DNA from: Terebella lapidaria
Lineage: Eukaryota > Annelida > Polychaeta > Terebellida > Terebellidae
NCBI GenBank assembly: GCA_949152475.1
Contig: OX424555.1
Location: 61,485,977 to 61,549,976, forward strand
Reading direction: 5' to 3'
DNA: 64,000 nt
In this document: piece by piece, positions 1 through 10,887 of the stretch
Numbering within the stretch: position 1 is the stretch's first letter
Layout of the letters: each line of letters begins with the position of its first letter
The notes under the pieces: model-generated
Told to the model about the DNA's origin: nothing
Database searches by the model: none
The model's input: only the letters and a program-made list of their open reading frames with translations
Position numbers and translations under genes: made by a program

Positions 1-502
1 GTATTCCATTGTTCATTTGTCGTAGTATTACTGGAGCATAAATTAGTTCAACATGGCTCATGGTAAATTTCACTAAACAGGTCTAAGAATCCCCAGTTGC
101 ACAACACAACTTCAAAGGGTTAGTCGATTTCAGTTCTTGCAATGGAACATTCCCAAAGTATTTTGGGCTATAACAATGAAATGCAGATTAACTATATTGA
201 ACTCGGTAGAGCGAATTTTGTGAACTTTCGATAATATTGATGGCAAAACAAAACTTCATGATAAAAGTTTATTTCCATAGGAGACCACACAGTGGTTATT
301 ACAAAGGTTCTACAAAATGTATCAAATTTTTATTGTATGGAAAACAATAAATTGTGTTTACTCACACAATACAATATATATAATGAATCTGAACCTCGAT
401 AGAGCAAAATGCAGCTTTCTAATGTATTAGTTAATCATGTAAACAAAACAAAAATATCCCAAACAAATGCATAACACAGTGATGGAACATTCCTTGATAG
501 TC
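1..502. other. 3' flank of cyclophilin gene, no gene seen
   Basis: AT-rich sequence downstream of the minus-strand cyclophilin stop at 566. It has no long reading frame and no recognisable repeat. The part nearest 500 is probably 3' untranslated or just beyond the transcript end. Confidence 0.5.
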
Positions 503-508
503 TTTATT
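503..508 (-). terminator. candidate poly(A) signal of cyclophilin A
   Basis: The plus strand reads TTTATT, which is AATAAA on the minus strand, 58 nt past the cyclophilin stop codon. Position and orientation fit the cleavage signal of that gene. Confidence 0.6.
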
Positions 509-565
509 TTTAATTCCATCTATGTAAACGGGAATGAGATTTTGTTCAGGAGATGTAAGACGCTA

Positions 566-3500
566 CTACATTTGACCACAGTCTTCAATCTTCACAGCTT
601 TTGAGGTTTTGCCACTCTGTGAGCCAACTTTCTCGATATTTCGCACAACGTCCATACCCTCCACGACAGAGCCGAAGACAACATGCTTGCCATCCAACCT
701 GGAAAACAAGGTATACCATATGACACGAGACCCATATACAACCAAGTATTGTTACCAAGTAACATATACACCGGTATTACAGCTGCGCAAAATATATTGA
801 TAAACATAAACCGAAAATGTCCAGGAATCTTGTGGGATGAATGAACAAATCAGTACATCTTTTTACAGTGATAACACAATGTTATTTTCAAGAAACTTTG
901 AGGGCGTATCGAATTACAATACAGTGCAACAATACCCCAATACCGTATCGTACGGTGAGGGACACATACCAGCCGGTTTTCTCTGTGCATATGAAGAACT
1001 GTGAGCCATTGGTGTTTGGACCAGCATTTGCCATGGACAGGATTCCTGCAACAGTGAAACAATATATATGAAAATATATGGTGCATCTAGCATCTAATGG
1101 TACTGCAGGAAATTCTGGTCCCTATAGAATTGTTGACTATATAGCTTCGAAGTGTTGACTATTACTATATATATCTATATATATATAATATATTATACTA
1201 TATCTTGACTATATCAAAAACATGCCTGGGCCTGTGTGTGTCAGCTTGAAGTTCTCATCTGCGAACTTCTCTCCGTAGATGCTCTTGCCTCCAGTGCCAT
1301 TACCGCGGGTGAAGTCACCCCCCTGCAGCATGAAGCCTGGGATGACACGGTGGAACACGGAGCCCTTGAAGCCAAAACCTTTCTCACCCGTACACAGGGC
1401 GCGGAAGTTCTCTGAAATTTTATAAGTGATCAATGTGATAATAAATCATCTGACAGTAACTTGTTAAACATTCGAGTGCACGTTATTTCAGCCTGCTGAC
1501 TCTGCTTACATTATTGGCAGACGTCGAAACTCTAGTGTTACAATACTACATTTTGGATTATACATCAATAGCATTTTTCATCCTTCACTGGTTAATGTTT
1601 CCTGAATGATGATTTAGATATGCGGCGTGTGTACATGCTGCTCATCTTGAATAGTCTGAGCATCTGAGATGGCCGTCACCCCACCCCTCACACTCAGGTG
1701 AACATAGTTGAGACATCTTTTCTGAAGATTGCACAACTTTAGGGCTTATACGATTAGAAAAATGTGTGATCGATTAAACGTGTGTTTGTAATTGTAGCAA
1801 ATCTGATTAATCGGTATTGTAGATAATGAAAGTATGTTTCTGATGAAAATTCGAGTTGACAATCACGCTAATAATTTGCAGTTCACGAATACTAAGTACA
1901 CTTCCAGGGATTGACATTAACACTGGCCCGCTGGCCCCACACCATATTTTGAGCCTGTGGGGCCAGTAGGGGCCACCAGATTCCCTAAGTCACTGGCCCC
2001 ACTGGGCCAGTATAAAATCTTGCATTCTTTGAATTTTACTTCACAATATTTCACTTCCTTGGAAAGACTTTCCATGTTGCTTCTTTATGAAAAAGCATCA
2101 GTGTTTGATATTCAAGTGTGCACTGATTGTTGGTGAACTTTGAAAGTGGGGCCAGTAGATTATGGATGGGGCCAGTAACTTCCAGATGTTACTGGCCCCA
2201 TAGGGCCACTGGTGTCATATACCTAATGTCGATCCCTGACTTCGTTCTGGAACTCTTCAATTGGCATTTATACGTGTCCTTCCGTCTTCCGGTCAAGTTT
2301 TATTTATGTTGATGCGAGTTCCTTTGCAATAAACTAGGCATTCCTATCTCATGAAGATTTTAAATGGGTAAATACACAGAAACGATTACTGATTTTCAAA
2401 TTCTGTAATTGATTATACACTGTAAGGCCGTGTTGTGTTGAGACTGTTTAGCGTCCGCCCGATTTCGAAAAGGTCTCAGGCAGCAGGGAATATTAACACA
2501 TACAACCCATAAATTCTCGTGTACATCTCAAGTGGAAACCTATTCTATCGACGCCAGAACAAAGGGAAAAATATATTAGAAAGAAAATATCATTTTACTG
2601 CTCATTAATTATCCGACATTGAAGTCAAGAGAAGTTTTGAAGGAAACTATCTAAAAAATATCGTTAAATCACCAAGATTTCCTGTGTGTGTTAGCGCCAA
2701 ATTTCGTGGAAAAGCTACCTGCACGCGGACACTAAACAAACTCTTAACCCAACATAGCCTAATCGTGTCTGTATAGTTTAATCCAATTAATCGTTTGAGC
2801 CCTAAGCAATTCCCTCCGCATCACTTGATCAGGTGAAGTTGTGAAATACTTGCTTACCCACAGTTTTGGGCACCACATCCGCTCGCAACTGCAACCAAAC
2901 AACAAAACATTTTCATAACACATCAAATCATTTGGCATGTATGACGAATGATGTCATCATGTAGGATCATCATGGCATAATCAGGGTGCCTAATCATCGA
3001 CTCTCTCCTTAACCTCAATCCCTGCACACACTGCCTGTGTAAAACATACATCTGACAAAAACCACACTGGAAGTAGATCTAGAAATCTATATTTGCGAGG
3101 CATTGCGAGCCATCCATCCTTAATTCGCCAACAGCATTTTCCGGTGCTTCAAAGCACTCGGTAATATTGTTAATCGAGAGCCTAGTATCCCAGCTGTTTT
3201 TGCCAGCAGTTTATTTTCTACAAACAAGACAGCTTCTAAGTTCGATGTTTTGCTAATATGCAGTTGGCAAACTAAGAGATACAGCGAATTTAGGATGGAT
3301 GGCTCGTACTTATCTTATACACCTTTCAGTACATTATTTTTAGTTCATTCAAGTTTTGCCCAGCCGTTTGGTTTGTGGGGGTTGATGATTAGGGAGAGGG
3401 TCGATGTCGATGATCAGGTACTCTGATAACATAAGTTATAACCAGTGCAATGTAAAAAAATGAGTCACACCACATTACACTACACTCAGTACATTACAGT

Positions 3501-3725
3501 CAAAAATGATTTGGATTTTAGTCCACATTTCAGACATCATTTGCTCTAGATAAATCTGTCGGTCTTAATATGCGCAAAAATACGGTAGTCAGCATGCCAG
3601 TCACGTGGTGCTGTCCAGCAAAAAAAGCCGGTCCACTCGAGGAAGTGTCTACTTACTTCCATCACAATTCGTCCAACGGGTTGGCCGCCGATACTGCAGT
3701 CCATAAAACACTTGGGGTTTGCCAT
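566..3725 (-). CDS. PPIA: Cyclophilin A-type peptidyl-prolyl cis-trans isomerase, 5 coding exons, 164 aa
   Basis: Predicted to catalyse cis-trans isomerisation of peptidyl-proline bonds in the cytosol (cyclophilin family). Minus-strand coding exons are 3725-3657, 2888-2858, 1411-1226, 1045-970 and 698-566. They total 495 nt including the TAG stop. The start is [10 protein letters not shown], the first ATG of an exon ending in a GTAAGT donor. The length matches the usual 165 residues. Numbering coincides with human cyclophilin A: R55, F60, M61 and Q63 ([14 protein letters not shown]), F113 (GSQFF), W121 and H126 ([10 protein letters not shown]) are all present, so an active enzyme is expected. 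Exon 2 is 31 bp, as in vertebrate PPIA. Intron 3 has a GC donor. Its start lies about 0.7 kb from the oppositely oriented paralog. No signal peptide is seen. No evidence of damage. Confidence 0.93.
1905..2238. mobile_element. Non-autonomous DNA transposon (hAT5-like MITE) in cyclophilin intron
   Basis: This 334-bp element has inverted ends CAGGGATTGACATTA and CAGGGATCGACATTA (15 bp, one mismatch) and is flanked on both sides by the 5-bp direct repeat ACTTC (1900-1904 and 2239-2243). The interior is a set of GGGCCAGT/ACTGGCCC repeats that can fold on themselves. The CAGGG end with a 5-bp target duplication fits the hAT5 group; the class is inferred. Confidence 0.7.
2988..3423. repeat. Imperfect foldback element in cyclophilin intron 1
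   Basis: The two ends are inverted copies. Blocks such as CTAATCATCGAC near 2990 and its complement near 3400, and GCGAGCCATCCATCCT near 3105 with its complement near 3300, pair in order around a 100-200 bp centre. The arms are imperfect. It is probably a MITE; I could not fix its target duplication. Confidence 0.5.
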
Positions 3726-4404
3726 TGTGCAAAGACCACGACGAATGACGTTGAAGAAATGCGTTGTTACGGTTTATATTCCAGTTATACTGGAGTTGAT
3801 GTGACCGGTACGATGGCGGAATGCACAAAAGACCGGTGCGCGGAGCCGACTCACTGACATCACTCAATTGTATCAATACGCCGATGGTAAAAATTGTATC
3901 AAATCAAGTTCTATACGGCGACATGTACAATGCATCAGAGTATTAGATAGATCGTAGGTTGCAACTAGTGTTTAAAAATACTGTGGTGGTGTAGCTTCGT
4001 CGTTAAATTTTCCACGGAAACAAGCAGTGAGAACTATATTCTGTTTGTTGATCGAGATCGATGAGTAAATTGATGGCGATAATGCTGCCCCCTGGGTGTA
4101 GAGTATTTTTCTGCCGTAGTTTCGCGCGTTTTTCTCCATCCATAAAACGCGCCAACTCTTCGTGCATCGTGCAGGTTTGAGGCATGCATGCGTGTCTCAG
4201 AAAAATGATATGGGACCCCCGGACCGACGAAGGAATAATGCATATTGGCAAATGTATTGTATGTATCGTACCATAGGCAGACATAAATTCCAATACGGGT
4301 GCAATCCAGCTTAGATATGTCGAAACAGTTCCTGGACAGTGTAGGCTATTTTTAGCAAGTCTGAATATGTGATAGGCTTATAGACCATATGGAAACTGTT
4401 GGAT
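3726..4404. promoter_or_regulatory. Shared intergenic region between head-to-head cyclophilins
   Basis: About 0.7 kb separates the two divergent start codons (3725 minus; 4423 or 4405 plus). Both promoters must lie here or inside short 5' untranslated regions. It contains a locally CpG-rich patch around 4115-4165 but no TATA box or heat-shock element I can defend. Bidirectional regulation is inferred from geometry. Confidence 0.4.
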
Positions 4405-4422
4405 ATGATATCAACGCATACC

Positions 4423-5596
4423 ATGATTTCAGATAATGTATCATCGTTATCAAATCCACGCATATTCTTCGAAATTAATATAGATGATGTTCGAACCGGC
4501 AGAGTTGTTTTTGAGGTGATTAAATATCTAATGCATGTACGGGAATAATAATGCCGTAGGCCCTATACACATACATGTACTGGAGTTCTGGTAATCACGT
4601 ACTGGTTTACCGGCAGATTTAAATGATATTTTCCACGGGTGGTTATTCACGACATATCGATGGACCGAGGGCTGACAGAAATCGATCATGTGACTTTGAA
4701 AGATGTATATGGCGACCGACCAAATAATAACGACCTATTACTAATACTACTCAAAGACAATATGATACACATACATTCTTTGCCATAATCATATTAAAGT
4801 GATGGACGTTCTTAATATACCGAATCTTAATTTGCTCTTGTAGGTGTTCGCGAATGTTGTTCCCAAAACTGCAGGTGAGACAAGTGTCAGATTTATTATT
4901 TTTATTTTGAATATTTACTTTGAAAGTTACTGGGCCTATGATTAACTTTAATATAAAAATCAATAAAATTATTTCATCGTTTGTGACTTCATCACAGGAA
5001 ACTTTGTGACCTTGTGTACTGGGGAGAAGGGTTTCGGCTACAAGGGTAGCTACTTTCACCGGATCATCCCTGGCTTTATGTGCCAGGGTGGTGATTTCAC
5101 TCGAGGGAACGGCACGGGAGGGCGCAGCATCTACGGGGATACCTTCGAGGATGAGAACTTCCAACTGCTCCACTCCAAGCCGGGTGTGTAGACATTGTAT
5201 TCTGTATGAATTAGAATAGAACATGGTAGTAGGTCAGTTTAATCCTTTTCATCATGAACGCGGTTAGCATCTCATTAATCTATTTTACATACAGGTTTAT
5301 TGTCCATGGCCAATGCTGGACCGAATACGAATGGGTCACAATTTTTCATCACGACTGTGAAAACACCATGGTATGTGCCGCTGGGACATATGTAGCAGTC
5401 ATGCATTCAGTAGGCCAATCTGGCTTTTTTTTATTATCCTAAAGTTCTATGTACTTCTAACAGGTTGGACAGGAAGCACGTTGTTTTTGGCCAATTGATC
5501 GCTGGATGGGACATCCTCCGTGCCATAGAGTCTGAAGGAACTGAAAGTGGTGTACCCAAAACCAAAGTAAAGATCGCGGAATGTGGCCTAACTTAG
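4423..5596 (+). CDS. Cyclophilin-type peptidyl-prolyl isomerase paralog, 5 coding exons, about 172 aa
   Basis: Plus-strand coding exons are 4423-4515, 4844-4874, 4998-5183, 5295-5370 and 5464-5596, totalling 519 nt with a TAG stop. Exons 2-5 are 31, 186, 76 and 133 bp, identical in size and phase to the divergent cyclophilin A next door, so this is a duplicate that kept its introns. An in-frame ATG at 4405 would add six residues; an upstream TAG at 4381 bounds the frame. The protein keeps the family residues ([34 protein letters not shown]). Its N-terminus is eight residues longer and more diverged, and its C-terminus (KIAECGLT) differs. No clear signal peptide is seen. The first donor (GTGATT) is weak. 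Likely an active cytosolic isomerase; the exact orthology group is unknown. Confidence 0.88.
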
Positions 5597-6300
5597 TCAC
5601 ACCATAGACCACGATAGACACAAGAGAACAGCTTTGTGTATATTCATCTGCTTCATTCGCCGACCAATGCTTTGCAATGTACCTGTATAAATTTTGGTAC
5701 AAAATGAAACGATAGCTTTTTAGCAGTGTTCGTGGACAGTTCTCTACATCCAAGATCGTACTAGTAATTTACATATATTGATTTGTCATCTGAATGTCTT
5801 TCACTTGCCACCGCATTAAAGTATAATTTCACGGAGAGGTGTTCTGCTGTCACTCATCTTCCAGCACTGTTCATTGCAAGGTCAAAGTTAGTGTTGTGGC
5901 TTTTAGGCTACTTAGAGCATACAGTTGTTCATTACATCATGCAGATTCCATATTCTTTTCAGTGGCCAGTTATAGTTTATTGTGTACAAGTAATGCCATT
6001 TGTATTACCGGGTATGTGCTACATATAGTAGACAAGTTTACTTCAGATCAGTTGCCCAAAATTGCCAATATATATGCGTCCAGATATCTTATTGAATTGA
6101 AACCGTGTTATGTGCTTCATGGAATTTTGAGTTATGGTGCTCTCAAAATATGTATTTAGCATTTTATTAGTTTTTGCCATGTATTTACATACGAGTGGTT
6201 GAAAAGTGACCTTTTTGTAAGTGAAATGTTCAGGTCTACAACTGTGATGGTATACATGTATGCATGTAGTTTTTGCTTTGTATAAGCAGATATGTTTGAA

Positions 6301-6306
6301 AATAAA
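6301..6306 (+). terminator. candidate poly(A) signal of second cyclophilin
   Basis: AATAAA, 705 nt after the plus-strand cyclophilin stop. A weaker ATTAAA lies nearer at 5815-5820, so either could define the 3' end. Confidence 0.35.
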
Positions 6307-6319
6307 GGCACACAATAAC

Positions 6320-7145
6320 TGGGTATTTATTACTTTGAAAGTAAAATCTACAATAGACTAGGTTACTGCTGACTTGCTTTTTGATCAGAAATTCATGTGG
6401 ATGTATACATGTACTAGGTAAAGCACCATATGATATGCAGACAATTGCACTTTTGACAGTAAATATTATGTACATTAAGAAAAATATCTGAACTAAGTTA
6501 ATAATTGCACACATAGCTACTCAAGTGTTCATACCGAGTCACTATGTTATTATTTAAATGTATATGTATACTGACCAGCGAGTATAATTATGTGAATGAA
6601 TATACTGATTGGTGAGAAATATAACTACATCGCCATACCACCAACAAAATTTGCATGCCATTAAATGATGACCAGCAAAGTTGAGTACTTTCATATACTC
6701 TTAAATATCACATACTACTTTCTACTTCATAAAATATATCTCAAATTCCTATACAGTGAACAGGTTGATATCATAAACTTGTACATCATCTACATTTAAT
6801 ACAATGTAGTATACAATGTAGTACTGAACCTTAAATTGCAATACGACAAAATAAACTGCATGACGAGCAAGCCAACATTTTTTAACACTTGCACTTCCAC
6901 TGCAATGAACAACACTACAGCAGATTTCAATAGTTATGGTTTATAGCAAGATGCTGACTGTTCACTGTCTTTTACACACACACACATGATCAGTAACGTA
7001 TCTCTGAATGTCCATATATTGCACACAGAAACATGCCAATTTGACTACAAGAACACAAAATATTTACATGAATATCATTGAATGGTTATTGATATTGTGA
7101 CACTGCTTTTCCGTACTTTTAAAATTTACATTTTTTTGTTTGTTT
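6320..7145. other. AT-rich spacer between convergent genes, no gene seen
   Basis: Lies between the 3' ends of the plus-strand cyclophilin and the minus-strand threonine aldolase. It is AT-rich with short CA and TACATGTA runs and no convincing coding frame. Part of it is probably 3' untranslated sequence of one or both genes. Confidence 0.45.
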
Positions 7146-10100
7146 TCATATCGCTAGCTCATCGAGGACATAGCAAACTTTTCTTATGGCTTTTTGAGTG
7201 TCATCCGCACTGATATTGTGGCAGAATATAATCCTGGTCACGTCCCTGTAGAAGGCCAGAGAGCGAACAATAACTCTCTCCCCACAGGTTCTTTCCTCTT
7301 CTTCTGTGACCTGACGAAAAGAAAAGGTTTCAAGTTATTACTGAAAGGGATGAATTTCAAACATTGGGAAACGGACAACAGAGGAGACCTAAAATACATG
7401 TAGTTGCACAAATTTGCCAGTTTTGAAGTTTTGAAATTTTCTTTCGACATTATTATTAATAGCCCTGTTCATGTAACATATATATTTTTTCTCATCCTGT
7501 ACCATTAAATGTGAATAAACCATTACTTCTACTACAACTGCTACTACCACTACTATTAGTAGTACTAGACAGCGTGGTCAAGATTTTCTCCAGCAATTTG
7601 ACCATATGCTATAAGTCCATTGAACTGCAGAATGGAATGGCAGTACATGTACATGTATCCAATTCATACCCAAATATTCGATAAAACATTGTAATACTGC
7701 ATTCATACCACTGCAAGCCTGTCACAAAACTGTTCTGCCATCAATCCAGGCTTTAAGAGTTTGATCATGACAACATTGGTATGAACACCATCCACATCAA
7801 CATGGGCAATTTTCTGATCATGTTGCATCAAACCTGCAGTACAGATGGGAAACATGTCCTGTTTGTATTCATTTGACACAGTAACAGACATCATATCTCA
7901 TCTATTTGAAATCAAACATATTCGAACACACAGATTACAAATGCTTGAAGTAGCTACTGCAAAACGACTAATATTGGCGGACAATTTATTCGGCAGAATT
8001 GGCGGTAGGGAAAAAACCGCCAAATTAAATTGTCCGCCAAATTAACTAGATATATAGTAAGCAATATATGTGGTTTTGAAACCGCCAAATTAAATCTCCA
8101 CCAAATGATGTGAGGCTCACAACTGCCAAATTTAATAGCTGCAAAATTAGTTTTTGTGCAGTATATAACAAAATATTTTGAATGTCAAGTTGTTCTTGTT
8201 TGGGACAAACAATCTCATTCTTCACATGGACACATACCCTCTGCGAATGCCCGAGCATTGCGGTGGTCGGCAGCTAGCCTTTCCTTGTAGTCCTGTAGAG
8301 CCACGAGAGCCGCGGCCGCTAGTGGTCCAGGCTGTCTCCAACCTCCACCCAGAACCTTCCTCAAACGCAAGGCCCTTGATGACAAGTGTGATAACTGATT
8401 CGTTTTCAACAAACTGCAGTGATGTTATACACGAGTAATATCACTTTATATATTAAACTTACTTTTCAATTAATTCTCCAGATCCTCCAATCACAGAACC
8501 TACTGGAGCGCCAATGCCCTGGAATCAATTCATCATATTTACATAGATAGATAGATAGATTTATTGACACATGCTTACAAAAGTACAGGGCAAGAAAGAG
8601 CAACATTCATGTGAACAGTGTGTCCAAATTTGGTAAAGTCAAATGGAAATGAGTTCGCGACGATATGATAGAACAGTTTGGAAAAGGACAAACATTGTAT
8701 ATATTAATGAAGATCAGGTTACTGCAAAAATTGATCACCTTGATAATTGTATGATAAAATGGCTGTGAAAGTTAACAGTCATATACTTGTATGTATAGGT
8801 ATCTATCAGTTCATGCTGATGTACAAAAATAGTATTCAAGTAGTTGAAATACTGTATTACAAGTACAATTATATAGTGTACTATACAAAATATTGATCAT
8901 CCCTAGAGGGAATGAAAAAGAAATAGTGAGAATCTAACATATAGTAGTTCATATACTTGCGAGCATATTAAACAAAGCCAATGTAAGCGGGATATGTTCG
9001 TCAGGAGCATCAAGTTTAGAGATTTCTAAAATAATCTAATATCCGCCAACAGAAGATGGCTACGTCCCGTTGGCTATTGTTATGAAACAGGTCAGAAGTG
9101 TCTATTGGGAAAATATTTAGTTCTGTCCTAATGTGGTCTGTGAGTTCACAGGAGATAAGCACGTGTTTTTCTGTCTGTGTATCCTTTTTGCACTGACAGA
9201 GGCGGTCCTGTACTGGTGTCCGTGTCCACCTGCCGGTTTCGATGCGGAGACGATGAGATCCTAGTCTGAGTCTGACACAGGCCTGGCGGGCGTATTCTGG
9301 GACTAGGTCCTTTACTGCCTCATGAGTCAACATCGTGTTAGTTGTCAGGTCGGGATTAAGGTCCTTGTAGGCGTCTCGCCTTGTTGAGTTTGAAGTTGAG
9401 ACCTTCAGTAGATCTAGTAAATCACATGCAAGAGTGTAGTAAGTTATATTGTGTAGTGAGCTGCAGTACCTTGGACAAGCACACACTGACAGAGTCCACA
9501 TGTTGCAGTATTTCTTTTGGCTCAACATTCAAAGCAACGGATGCATTCAGTACTCGGGCGCCATCCATGTGCACAGGTAAGCCATGGTTGCTGGCTCTGG
9601 CCCTCAGCTGTAAGGAATCATACAGCCTATAACTAGGATTTGTACCACTTGTACCTGACAAAAGTCTTAAACATAAGAGTAGTAATACATGTTATAATAG
9701 TAGTCATATTGGCCGTATCATTCATTGTGCAATAGATACAAGTAGGTCCAAATTTAGCAGTTTAAAATACATGACTGGTTAAGATACCTGTTCTAAGAAC
9801 TGCACTGGCAGCATCTTGCCACCACAGTTGCCATGGGTGTTCTCCACGGAGACGAGAGCGGTGCGAGGCTGGTGTGGGTCGTCCCAGGGTCGAATGTGAT
9901 CCTCCATCTCATCCAGGTCAAACGTACCGTCCGGCTTGTTGGGTATTGTCCGAGGCATCACTCCGCCCAACTGCAAAATATAAACACACAGAAATCACAA
10001 TTAGCCTGAAGCACAATTACTGGACAATTCATGGGCCGAACAATGACAAAACTAACTGATTGATTTGGCCTCTATTTGCATCTGTATAATACCAGTATTC

Positions 10101-10887
10101 ACACTTATTCTGATGCCATCAACATTATTTTTGACAAAAGTTTATGTTAAATTCTGTTCTGTCAGGTGTTAGTCTTGGGAACCAATATACCCCTAAGCAG
10201 TATTTTCAAGCACTGACCTGGGCCATACCTCCTTGTTCATACACAATCAAATGAGCCATGTGACCAAACAGAGCCTCCCGTCCTCGCAGATCACAGTGAC
10301 ACAAGACTGGCGTAGGAAATCATAATGCTACATATTTCAACAGTTAGATTGCATGCAAAAATACCAAAAAAATCAATTTCATATATATATATAGGCTTTC
10401 ATGATTTTTCAGGTTGTTTGGAACTGACCAACTATGAGGTTTCCCATGGTGCCACTTGGAACAAACAAGGAAGACTCCATCCCGAACATCTTTGATGTAG
10501 TATCCTCCAGTTCTTTACAAATGATTGAATACCATATTACAAGTACCAGTTAATATTAGCTTGGTGGTGAAACTTTTTACCAGGCAGCACAAAATACCTA
10601 AAAAGCTAAGCCCATGTATTCCCCCCACCTTTGACAGTCGGGTCTTCCCTGTAGATATCATCTTGTGTTGTTGCCGTCATCATGGCTTGTCGCATGGCGT
10701 CAGTAGGTTGTGTCAGAGTGTCACTTCTTACATCAACGATATAACTTCCATCACTGCTCGTGCTGGCTACTTTCTGGCCATTGTAATATCGAGTTTGCTG
10801 GTAAGATGCAGGACAATATTTGTGACTGGACCTTCTGGAGACATTGCCACTGGTCAGTAATCTGCACAAGAACTTCCTAGACGCCAT
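7146..10887 (-). CDS. tha1: Low-specificity threonine aldolase with mitochondrial-type presequence, 9 exons, 411 aa
   Basis: PLP enzyme predicted to split threonine/allo-threonine to glycine and acetaldehyde. Minus-strand exons are 10887-10629, 10512-10429, 10306-10218, 9970-9788, 9607-9470, 8518-8463, 8374-8238, 7833-7709 and 7310-7146: 1236 nt, open throughout, stop TGA. The family blocks occur in order: [50 protein letters not shown], and CLSK followed by GIGAPVGS. The PLP lysine by family analogy is K251, the last codon of exon 5. The first about 45 residues ([16 protein letters not shown] then Arg/Ser/Tyr-rich) are basic and lack acidic residues, like a mitochondrial presequence; targeting is inferred. 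The start is the ATG at 10887. Intron 5 contains a LINE fragment, and intron 7 a hairpin. The paralog lies at 17107-21230. Confidence 0.92.
7524..7572. repeat. degenerate ACT/CTA trinucleotide repeat
   Basis: An imperfect run of CTACTAC/TACCACTAC-type triplets in the last intron of the threonine aldolase gene. No other significance seen. Confidence 0.6.
7971..8044. repeat. Hairpin of CCGCCAAATTAA type in aldolase intron 7
   Basis: TTGGCGGACAATTTA (7974-7988 region) is repeated in inverse at about 8026-8040, with a second inner pair TTGGCGGT / ACCGCCAA. Related CCGCCAAATTAA blocks lie near 8083, 12069 and 12269. This suggests a small dispersed hairpin element family; no target duplication was identified. 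Confidence 0.55.
8543..9425 (-). mobile_element. 5'-truncated non-LTR retrotransposon (LINE) fragment in aldolase intron 5
   Basis: On the minus strand an open frame (stop at about 9016) reads [21 protein letters not shown], then CQCKKD and EKHVLISC. This is the Cys/His-containing C-terminal end typical of LINE reverse-transcriptase proteins. It is followed by about 450 nt of 3' sequence ending in AATAAATCTATCTATCTATC, a microsatellite tail at 8543-8560. The 5' edge is uncertain (near 9425). The fragment lies in the same orientation as the host gene and cannot encode a full polymerase. Confidence 0.72.

Noticed and set aside
4751..5224. 157-codon minus-strand open frame
   Set aside because: It runs antisense across exons 2 and 3 of the plus-strand cyclophilin and intron sequence; no domain is recognisable.
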